NCBI RefSeq assembly: GCF_003367235.1
Contig: NZ_QRGP01000001.1
Location: 1,550,001 to 1,614,000 of the forward strand
Source: Sphingorhabdus pulchriflava
GTDB taxonomy: Bacteria > Pseudomonadota > Alphaproteobacteria > Sphingomonadales > Sphingomonadaceae
Length of the DNA: 64,000 bases
Direction of reading: 5' to 3'
The translations under genes were made by a program, and so were the position numbers. A model generated the notes under the pieces. It worked only from the letters and a program-made list of their open reading frames with translations, did not search any database and was not told the DNA's origin. Of this stretch, positions 50,013-57,720 are shown piece after piece (within the stretch, counting starts at the first letter, position 1; every line of letters begins with the position of its first letter).

Positions 50013-50813
50013 ATGAGTGAATTCTGGACCGCAGTGATCCTCGGCATAGTCGAAGGCATAACCGAATTCCTACCGGTATCCTCAACCGGGCATTTGATCC
50101 TCGCGACCGAGCTGATGGGTTATGATGCCAAGCGTTGGGCTCTGTTCAACATCGCGATCCAGCCTGGCGCGATCCTGGCGATTGTCGTGCTCTACTGGCG
50201 GACCTTCTGGGAGGTGTTTACCGGGCTGTTCAAATGGGACGCAAAGGCCGTGGCCTTCACGCGCAACCTCTTGCTGGCCTTCATCCCCGCCGTGGTGCTG
50301 GGGCTGGCATTCGGCGACGCGATCGAATTGATGCTCGAAAATGCGGTGATTGTCGCATGGGCGCTGATCATTGGCGGCTTTGCGATATTGGTGGTGGAAC
50401 GCTTCGCGAAAACCAGCGATGCCGGGGGCGTCGCCAATATCAGCTGGCAGCGTTCCGCCATGGTTGGTGTAGTCCAATGCCTAGCCATGATCCCCGGGGT
50501 CAGTCGTTCGGGAGCGACGATATTGGGGGCCATGGCGATGGGGGTGGATCGCAAGACCGCCGCCGAATTTAGCTTCTTCCTCGCCCTTCCCACTCTCACC
50601 GGGGCCACAGTGCTGCAGCTATACAAGCACCGCAGCGAGGTGAGCGCGGATGATATGGGCTTGCTGGCGGTGGGCTTTGTGGTGTCGTTCTTTGTTGCAT
50701 GGGCGGTGGTGAAGGCCTTCCTCGCGGTGGTGACGCGTTATGGCTTTGGGCCTTTCGCATGGTACCGAATCATCGCCGGGGTGGCGGCTCTGGTGTGGCT
50801 GGAGATGCGGTAA
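50013..50813 (+). CDS. uppP: Undecaprenyl-diphosphatase
   Basis: 266 residues, the full length of the BacA/UppP family. The two catalytic motifs are clear: GIVEGITEFLPVSSTGHLIL near the N-terminus and IPGVSRSGATILGAM near residue 162, with eight or so membrane helices. It recycles undecaprenyl diphosphate to the monophosphate carrier for peptidoglycan and polysaccharide synthesis, in the inner membrane. Start ATG 50013; a terminator follows the stop directly. It stands alone between the REP element and gltD. Confidence 0.97.
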   Translation: MSEFWTAVILGIVEGITEFLPVSSTGHLILATELMGYDAKRWALFNIAIQPGAILAIVVLYWRTFWEVFTGLFKWDAKAVAFTRNLLLAFIPAVVLGLAFGDAIELMLENAVIVAWALIIGGFAILVVERFAKTSDAGGVANISWQRSAMVGVVQCLAMIPGVSRSGATILGAMAMGVDRKTAAEFSFFLALPTLTGATVLQLYKHRSEVSADDMGLLAVGFVVSFFVAWAVVKAFLAVVTRYGFGPFAWYRIIAGVAALVWLEMR

Positions 50814-50832
50814 GGTCCGTTTCGGACCTTTT
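50812..50832 (+). terminator. Rho-independent terminator after uppP
   Basis: Stem AAGGTCC / GGACCTT with a 5-base loop, followed by a short T-run; it overlaps the uppP stop codon. Confidence 0.75.
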
Positions 50833-50956
50833 ATGTTGAAATAATGTTGCAGGCGGAACTAACTTGGTTTCAAATACAGTATAATAGGTCAATATTTATG
50901 CCCTATTAGAGCATTTTCTAGGTGTCATCTTTGTAGACTTTGGCTATGGCCGCGCC

Positions 50957-52399
50957 ATGGCACAGGAACGCATGCTCAAATTCGTGGCAACAAGCCAGTC
51001 CTTCCCCGAAAAGCGGGAGGCCCTCTTGCGCGCCGAAGATTTCCACGAAATCGCCAACCGCTACGCCCCCGACAAAGCCGCCGAACAGGCCTCGCGCTGC
51101 TCGCAATGCGGCGTGCCCTATTGCTCGGTGCATTGCCCGCTCGGCAACCATATCCCCGACTGGCTCCGCCTCACCGCCGAGGGCCGCCTGCGCGAAGCCT
51201 ATGAACTGTCAAACCTGACCAGCAGCATGCCCGAAATTTGCGGCCGCATCTGCCCGCAGGACCGGCTATGCGAAGGCAATTGCGTCATCGAATTTTCAGG
51301 GCACGGCGCTGTCACCATTGGCAGCGTCGAGAAATATATCACGGACGCCGCCTGGGCCGAAGGCTGGGTCGAGCCGATCGAGGTTGGCCCCGTGCGCGGG
51401 CAATCGGTGGGCATTATTGGCGCAGGCCCCGGCGGACTGACGGCGGCGGAATATCTGCGTGTCGCGGGCTATGAGGTCCACATTTATGACCGTCATGACC
51501 GTGCAGGCGGCCTCCTCACCTACGGCATCCCCGGCTTCAAGCTGGAAAAGGATGTGGTGATGCGCCGCGTCGAACGGCTGAAGGACGCAGGCATCCTCTT
51601 CCACACCAATTTCAAGGTGGGCCGCGATGCCAGTCTCGACGAAATGCGCGCGAAGCATGACAGTATCCTGATCGCAACCGGCGTCTACAAGGCGCGCGAT
51701 ATCAAGACGCCCGGCATCGGCCTGTCGGGCATCCATGCCGCGCTCGATTTTCTCACGGCCTCGAACCGCAAGGGCTTTGGCGATGCCGTGCCTGCGTTTG
51801 ACGACGGAACGCTCAATGCCGAGGGCAAGAATGTCGTCGTCATCGGCGGCGGCGATACCGCGATGGACTGCGTCCGCACCGCAGTTCGCCAGGGCGCCAA
51901 GTCGGTCAAATGCCTCTACCGCCGCGACCGCGACAATATGCCCGGATCGCAACGCGAAGTCGCCAATGCCGAGGAAGAAGGCGTCGAGTTCGTCTGGCTC
52001 TCGGCGCCCAAAGCCTTTGATGGCAAGGATGCGGTCGCGAAAGTGCATGTCAGCAAGATGCGCCTTGGCGCTCCCGACGCCAGCGGCCGCCGCGCGCCCG
52101 AGCAGGACCCGGAAGGCGACTTCACGCTCGATGCAGACATGGTCATTATGGCGCTCGGTTTCGAACCCGAAGACCTGCCGACCCTGTTCGGCTCCCCCGA
52201 TCTCAACGTCACTCGCTGGGGCACCATCCGCGCTGACCATGTCACCGGCATGACCAATCTGCCAGGCGTCTTCGCCGTGGGCGATATCGTGCGCGGCGCG
52301 AGCCTCGTCGTCTGGGCAATCAAGGACGGCCGAGACGTGGTCGAGCATATGCACCGCTGGATGCAGAAGCAGATAATAAGAGAGAAGGCTGCGGCATGA
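50957..52399 (+). CDS. gltD: Glutamate synthase small (beta) subunit
   Basis: 480 residues. The N-terminal iron-sulfur region has two Cys clusters (CSQCGVPYCSVHCPLGN and EICGRICPQDRLCEGNC). The FAD site is VGIIGAGPGGLTAAEYL and the NADPH site is VVVIGGGDTAMDCVRTA. It passes electrons from NADPH to GltB for conversion of glutamine plus 2-oxoglutarate into two glutamates. The order gltD-gltB with an ATGA overlap is as seen here; GltD comes first, the reverse of enterobacteria. Confidence 0.97.
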   Translation: MAQERMLKFVATSQSFPEKREALLRAEDFHEIANRYAPDKAAEQASRCSQCGVPYCSVHCPLGNHIPDWLRLTAEGRLREAYELSNLTSSMPEICGRICPQDRLCEGNCVIEFSGHGAVTIGSVEKYITDAAWAEGWVEPIEVGPVRGQSVGIIGAGPGGLTAAEYLRVAGYEVHIYDRHDRAGGLLTYGIPGFKLEKDVVMRRVERLKDAGILFHTNFKVGRDASLDEMRAKHDSILIATGVYKARDIKTPGIGLSGIHAALDFLTASNRKGFGDAVPAFDDGTLNAEGKNVVVIGGGDTAMDCVRTAVRQGAKSVKCLYRRDRDNMPGSQREVANAEEEGVEFVWLSAPKAFDGKDAVAKVHVSKMRLGAPDASGRRAPEQDPEGDFTLDADMVIMALGFEPEDLPTLFGSPDLNVTRWGTIRADHVTGMTNLPGVFAVGDIVRGASLVVWAIKDGRDVVEHMHRWMQKQIIREKAAA

Positions 52400-55300
52400 C
52401 CCACCACTTCCCCACTCCCGAACATGCCCGCCTCGCCAGTGAGGGCATGTACTATCCCGAAACCGAGCGCGATGCGTGCGGCGTCGGGTTGATCGCCGCG
52501 ACTGATGGCAAGCCTTCACGGCGCGTTGTCGCCGCTGGCATCGAAGCGCTGAAGGCCGTCTGGCATCGTGGTGCGGTCGATGCCGATGGCAAGACCGGTG
52601 ACGGCGCGGGCCTGCATGTCGACTTGCCGGTGCGGTTTTTCGACGACGCCATCACCGCTGCCGGGCACCAGCCGCGACCCAATCGGCTTGCAGTAGGCAT
52701 GGTCTTCTTGCCGCGCACCGATCTTGGAGCACAGGAGGCGTGCCGTACAATCGTCGAGGCCGAAATCATCGAGGCGGGCTATACCATTTATGGCTGGCGA
52801 CAGGTGCCGGTCGATGTTTCGGTTATCGGCCTGAAGGCGCAGGCGACGCGCCCTGAAATCGAGCAGATCATGATCGCCGGGCCGATGCCGGACGCTGTTG
52901 ATGCAACCGAGTTCGAAAAGAACCTCTATCTCATCCGTCGCAGGATCGAGAAAAAGGTGATCGCGGCGCAGATACGCGATTTTTACATCTGCTCGCTGTC
53001 GTGCCAATCAATCGTCTACAAGGGACTGTTCCTCGCAGAGAGTCTGTCGATCTTCTATCCCGATCTGCAGGACGAACGCTTTGAAAGCCGCGTCGCGGTG
53101 TTCCACCAGCGTTATTCGACCAACACCTTTCCGCAATGGTGGCTGGCGCAGCCCTTCCGGGCGCTGGCGCATAATGGCGAGATCAACACGATCCGTGGCA
53201 ACCAGAACTGGATGAAAAGCCATGAGATCAAGATGGCTAGCATCGCATTCGGCGACCATAGCGACGATATCAAGCCCGTGATCCCTGCAGGTGCATCAGA
53301 TACTGGTGCACTCGACGCCGTGTTCGAAACGCTGGTCCGTTCGGGGAAGGAAGCGCCGACGGCAAAGCTCATGCTGATCCCCGAGGCATGGCAGTCAAAC
53401 CCCAACCTGCCCGCCAATCATAAGGCGATGTACGAATATATGGCCAGTGTGATGGAGCCATGGGACGGCCCTGCCGCGCTCGCGATGACGGACGGCCATT
53501 GGGCGGTTGCGGGTGTCGACCGCAATGCGCTCCGCCCGCTGCGTTATAGCCGTACCAATGACGGACTTCTTATCATCGGTTCGGAAACCGGAATGGTCAT
53601 CGTTCCGGAGAACTCCATCGTCGAAAAAGGCCGCCTCGGCCCCGGCCAGATGATTGCGGTCAACCTTGATGAGGGGAAGTTATATCGCGACGGCGAACTC
53701 AAAGACCGCGTTTCAGCCGAGCAGAATTACGCCGCGCTCGTCGGCGGCTTCCGCAGCATTAACGACCTTCCGGATGGTGAAGATGCGTCGCTCGACTGGA
53801 CGCGTGCCGAATTCACGCGGCGGCAGGTTGCGGCGGGGATGACGCTTGAGGATATGGAAATGATCCTATCCCCCATGGTCGAGGACGCGAAGGAAGCCAT
53901 CGGCAGCATGGGCGACGATACGCCCCTCGCCGTGATTTCGGACAAGCCGCGCATCATCAGCCAGTTTTTCCGCCAGAACTTCAGCCAGGTCACGAACCCG
54001 CCTATCGATTCATTGCGCGAACGGCATGTGATGAGCCTGAAGACGCGCTTTTCAAACCTTGCGAACATTCTCGACGAGACCGGACAGAATAGCGATGTTC
54101 TCGTGCTGGAAAGCCCTGTCCTCACCAATGCCGAATGGGGTCGCTTGAAGACTGCGTTCGGCAAGACGGCTGCCGAGATCGACTGCACCTATCCAGTTGC
54201 CGAAGGGCAAGCCGGGCTGCGCGCGGCCATCCGCCGCATTCGTGAGGATGCCGAAGCCGCTGTGCGTTCAGGCCAGACCGAGCTCTTCCTGACCGATATC
54301 ACTATCGATGCAGAGCACATTGCCATTCCGATGGTGTTGGCCGCCGCCGCCGTCCACACCCACCTCGTTCGTGCAGGCCTGCGCAGCTATGCCTCAGTCA
54401 ATGTGCGTTCTGCCGAATGTCTCGATACGCATTATTTCGCCGTTCTGATCGGTGTGGGTGCAACCACTGTGAACGCCTATCTAGCCGAGGCGTCGATTGC
54501 AGACCGCCATGGCCGTGGTCTGCTTGGCGAGATGCTACTCAGCACAGCAGTCGAAAACTACCGCACGGCGATCAACGAAGGCCTGCTCAAGATTATGTCC
54601 AAGATGGGGATCGCTGTGATCTCCAGCTATCGCGGCGGCTATAATTTCGAGGCGGTGGGTTTGAGCCGCGCGTTGGTCAATGATTTCTTCCCCGGCATGC
54701 CCAACAAGATTTCGGGCGAAGGTTACCAATCGCTTTTCGTCAATGCAGCGGAACGCCATGCGGAGGCCTTTGACGCTGCGGTTGCCCGCCTTCCGATCGG
54801 TGGTTTCTACAAGCAACGTAAAGATGGCGAGGCGCATGCCTATTCGGCAGGCCTGATGCACCTGCTGCAAAGCTCGGTCGCGAAAGACAGCTACTCAACC
54901 TATTTGCAATTTGCCGCTGGCGTCCGCGAATTGCCACCCATTTATCTTCGCGATCTTATGGAGTTCAATTATCCACGCGAAGGCGTGCCACTCGACGAAG
55001 TCGAAGCGATCACCGAAATCCGCAAGCGTTTCGTCACACCCGGCATGTCGTTGGGCGCGCTGTCGCCCGAAGCGCATGAAACGCTCGCCATCGCGATGAA
55101 CCGCATCGGCGCCAAAGCGGTCTCTGGTGAGGGCGGTGAGGACAGCAAGCGCTTCACGCCCTATGAGAATGGCGACAACGCCAACAGCGTGATCAAGCAG
55201 ATCGCCAGCGGGCGTTTCGGCGTCACCGCCGAATATCTCGGAGCGTGCGAGGAAATCGAAATCAAGGTCGCGCAGGGCGCGAAGCCCGGCGAAGGCGGGC

Positions 55301-56919
55301 AGCTTCCCGGCTTCAAGGTGACCGAGATGATCGCGCGGCTGCGCCACTCGACGCCCGGGGTAACTTTAATATCCCCTCCCCCGCACCATGACATCTATTC
55401 GATCGAGGATCTTGCGCAGCTGATCTACGACCTGAAGCAGATCAATCCGCGCGCACGGGTGTGTGTGAAGCTGGTCAGCGCAGCAGGTATCGGCACGATT
55501 GCTGCGGGCGTCGCCAAGGCACATGCCGACGTCATCCTCGTTTCGGGCAATGTCGGCGGCACCGGTGCAAGCCCGCTAACCAGCATAAAATATGCGGGAA
55601 CGCCATGGGAAATGGGCTTGAGCGAAGCCAATCAGGTGCTGACGCTCAATGGTCTGCGTCACCGGGTAAAGCTGCGCACCGACGGTGGCCTCAAAACCGG
55701 ACGCGACATCGTAATCGCGGCTATTCTGGGCGCAGAGGAGTTTGGCATCGGCACGCTTAGCCTTGTCGCGATGGGCTGCATCATGGTGCGGCAATGCCAT
55801 TCCAATACCTGCCCGGTCGGTGTCTGCGTGCAGGATGAACAACTGCGCGCCAAATTCACCGGCACGCCCGAAAAGGTCATCAACCTGATGACCTTTATCG
55901 CCGAAGAGGTGCGCGAAATATTGGCGCGCCTTGGGTTCCGCTCGCTCGATGAAATCATCGGCCGCACGGAATTGCTGCGTCAGGTCAATCGCGGTGCCGA
56001 ACATCTCGACGATCTCGACCTCAACCCGATCCTTGCAAAGGTTGATGCCCCGGACGAGGCACGAAGGTTCAACATTACCGGGTTCCGCAATCCCGTTCCC
56101 GACAGCCTCGACGCGCAAATCATCAAGGATGCCCGGCCCGTATTCGATCGCCGCGAAAAGATGCAGCTGACCTATAATGTCCGCAACACGCATCGTGCGG
56201 TTGGTACGAAACTCAGTTCGGAAGTGACGCGGCTTTACGGAATGAAAGGGCTGGCCGACGATCATGTGCAGATCCGATTGCGCGGGTCCGCAGGCCAGTC
56301 GCTCGGCGCCTTCCTCTGCCAGGGTATCACGCTGGAAGTGTTTGGCGACGCCAATGACTATGTCGGCAAGGGATTGTCCGGCGGCAAAATTGTCGTTCGG
56401 CCGACCGTAAGTTCGAACCTTGAAAGCCAGACGAACTCGATCATCGGCAACACGGTGCTGTACGGGGCAACCAGCGGCAAACTGTTTGCTGCCGGTCAGG
56501 CAGGCGAACGTTTTGCCGTGCGCAATTCGGGTGCGCAGGTTGTTGTCGAAGGCTGCGGCGCCAATGGCTGCGAATATATGACCGGCGGCGTCGCCATCAT
56601 TCTTGGTGAGACCGGCAGCAATTTCGGCGCGGGTATGACAGGCGGCATGGCGTTCGTACTCGACCCAGAAGGCAATTTCCCTTCACGCGCCAACCCGGAC
56701 AGCATCGTCTGGCAACGCCTCGACAGCGTCTATTGGGAGGCGGAACTCAAGGCGCTTATTGCTGAACATGCAGCTGCCACCGATAGCCAGTGGTCAAACT
56801 CGATCCTCGAAGATTGGGAAAGGCGACGCGGAGAGTTCTGGCAGGTGTGTCCAAAGGAGATGTTGTCCCGACTCGCCCATCCTCTTTCGGATGCAATCGC
56901 AACAGTGGCCGCCGAATAG
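52396..56919 (+). CDS. gltB: Glutamate synthase large (alpha) subunit
   Basis: 1507 residues, complete. The glutamine amidotransferase domain starts at the Cys in RDACGVGLIA (about residue 28, exposed after propeptide removal). The central domain follows, then the FMN-binding synthase domain (GEGGEDSKRF; KVTEMIARLRHSTPG; GNVGGTGASPLTSIKYAG), the 3Fe-4S Cys cluster (CIMVRQCHSNTCPVGVC), and the C-terminal GXGXG beta-helix (GKGLSGGKIVV ... GGVAIILGETG). It assimilates ammonia together with GltD. Translation is coupled to gltD. Confidence 0.98.
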   Translation: MTHHFPTPEHARLASEGMYYPETERDACGVGLIAATDGKPSRRVVAAGIEALKAVWHRGAVDADGKTGDGAGLHVDLPVRFFDDAITAAGHQPRPNRLAVGMVFLPRTDLGAQEACRTIVEAEIIEAGYTIYGWRQVPVDVSVIGLKAQATRPEIEQIMIAGPMPDAVDATEFEKNLYLIRRRIEKKVIAAQIRDFYICSLSCQSIVYKGLFLAESLSIFYPDLQDERFESRVAVFHQRYSTNTFPQWWLAQPFRALAHNGEINTIRGNQNWMKSHEIKMASIAFGDHSDDIKPVIPAGASDTGALDAVFETLVRSGKEAPTAKLMLIPEAWQSNPNLPANHKAMYEYMASVMEPWDGPAALAMTDGHWAVAGVDRNALRPLRYSRTNDGLLIIGSETGMVIVPENSIVEKGRLGPGQMIAVNLDEGKLYRDGELKDRVSAEQNYAALVGGFRSINDLPDGEDASLDWTRAEFTRRQVAAGMTLEDMEMILSPMVEDAKEAIGSMGDDTPLAVISDKPRIISQFFRQNFSQVTNPPIDSLRERHVMSLKTRFSNLANILDETGQNSDVLVLESPVLTNAEWGRLKTAFGKTAAEIDCTYPVAEGQAGLRAAIRRIREDAEAAVRSGQTELFLTDITIDAEHIAIPMVLAAAAVHTHLVRAGLRSYASVNVRSAECLDTHYFAVLIGVGATTVNAYLAEASIADRHGRGLLGEMLLSTAVENYRTAINEGLLKIMSKMGIAVISSYRGGYNFEAVGLSRALVNDFFPGMPNKISGEGYQSLFVNAAERHAEAFDAAVARLPIGGFYKQRKDGEAHAYSAGLMHLLQSSVAKDSYSTYLQFAAGVRELPPIYLRDLMEFNYPREGVPLDEVEAITEIRKRFVTPGMSLGALSPEAHETLAIAMNRIGAKAVSGEGGEDSKRFTPYENGDNANSVIKQIASGRFGVTAEYLGACEEIEIKVAQGAKPGEGGQLPGFKVTEMIARLRHSTPGVTLISPPPHHDIYSIEDLAQLIYDLKQINPRARVCVKLVSAAGIGTIAAGVAKAHADVILVSGNVGGTGASPLTSIKYAGTPWEMGLSEANQVLTLNGLRHRVKLRTDGGLKTGRDIVIAAILGAEEFGIGTLSLVAMGCIMVRQCHSNTCPVGVCVQDEQLRAKFTGTPEKVINLMTFIAEEVREILARLGFRSLDEIIGRTELLRQVNRGAEHLDDLDLNPILAKVDAPDEARRFNITGFRNPVPDSLDAQIIKDARPVFDRREKMQLTYNVRNTHRAVGTKLSSEVTRLYGMKGLADDHVQIRLRGSAGQSLGAFLCQGITLEVFGDANDYVGKGLSGGKIVVRPTVSSNLESQTNSIIGNTVLYGATSGKLFAAGQAGERFAVRNSGAQVVVEGCGANGCEYMTGGVAIILGETGSNFGAGMTGGMAFVLDPEGNFPSRANPDSIVWQRLDSVYWEAELKALIAEHAAATDSQWSNSILEDWERRRGEFWQVCPKEMLSRLAHPLSDAIATVAAE

Positions 56920-57057
56920 CCGTGATTGAGGTCTGAATTTTACAACCATTTACCTTGCTTGCAACTTACTGACAGCATTGTTCAGTGCGCCGTCAGCCGA
57001 GCGCTGATATAAGGCCGGCGTTCAGGCCGTAATGGGGCTTGTGGTTTGCCGGGCATA

Positions 57058-57073
57058 GAAATGCCGGCATTTC
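57058..57073. promoter_or_regulatory. 16-base perfect palindrome
   Basis: GAAATGCCGGCATTTC, 14 bases before the start codon at 57088. It could be an operator or a small hairpin close to the ribosome site. Confidence 0.4.
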
Positions 57074-57087
57074 TGGGGTGATGGGCC

Positions 57088-57630
57088 ATGCGCTCGATTG
57101 ATTTACGTGTTCCGGCAGTGGCCGGTTTTGCCATTCTATTGCTGGCGTTTGCGCCGGGTGCCAAAGCGGCTGAGCTGCAGGAAATCCAGTTTGTCGCTGG
57201 CACGGGCGAAGTATCGACTGCAGCGCCAATCGCTCATGCGAAGAACACAGATGACAGCCGCGATGCCGAAGCCAGGCTGAACGAAATGGCGGAAGATCTG
57301 GCGGACCCGCGCGTTCAAAATAGCGTGGCTGCGATGGTCGAGCGTATGAGCGAAACCCTGCTCGACTTGCCGGTTGGTAAATTCGCCGCTGCTGTTGAAA
57401 AGGCACGTCCGGGGACGATCGAAAAGCAGTTCCGCGAAGACGCGACTGTCGCAGATCTCGCAGGTCGTGATGCAGAGCGCCTTCCCCGCGAACTGGGCAA
57501 AGGCAGTCGCCAGATGATGACCATGCTCAGCGGTTTCGCTTCGGCTTTTGCGACAATGATGCCCGAGTTCGAGCAAATGGGGCGCGACCTCGAACGCAGC
57601 ATGCAAGACATCAAAGCCGCACGCGACTGA
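57088..57630 (+). CDS. Exported helical protein of unknown function
   Basis: 180 residues. A signal peptide (about 1-28, ending GAKAAE) is followed by a charged, almost wholly helical mature part (about 55-180) with many Met and no Cys. It has pieces such as MAEDLADPRVQNSVAAMVERM and QMGRDLERSMQDIKAA, which suggests a coiled or bundled periplasmic protein. I do not recognise the family. A perfect palindrome precedes it and a terminator shared with the convergent putA gene follows. Confidence 0.65.
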   Translation: MRSIDLRVPAVAGFAILLLAFAPGAKAAELQEIQFVAGTGEVSTAAPIAHAKNTDDSRDAEARLNEMAEDLADPRVQNSVAAMVERMSETLLDLPVGKFAAAVEKARPGTIEKQFREDATVADLAGRDAERLPRELGKGSRQMMTMLSGFASAFATMMPEFEQMGRDLERSMQDIKAARD

Positions 57631-57683
57631 GAGATTTCGTCAACAGGGACACCGTTAACGGGGGGCAAATTCGTTAACGGGGG

Positions 57684-57720
57684 AGGGGCGGTGCCGGGTC
57701 GCGCATCGCCCCTTTTCTTT
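57684..57720 (+). terminator. Terminator between the helical protein gene and putA
   Basis: Stem AGGGGCGGTGC / GCATCGCCCCT (one mismatch) with a T-rich tail TTTTCTTT. Two copies of CGTTAACGGGGG lie just upstream (57653 and 57673). Confidence 0.8.

Noticed and set aside
51296-52519. 407-codon minus-strand open frame opposite gltD
   Set aside because: Antisense to a fully recognisable gltD; high GC in the third position makes such frames common.
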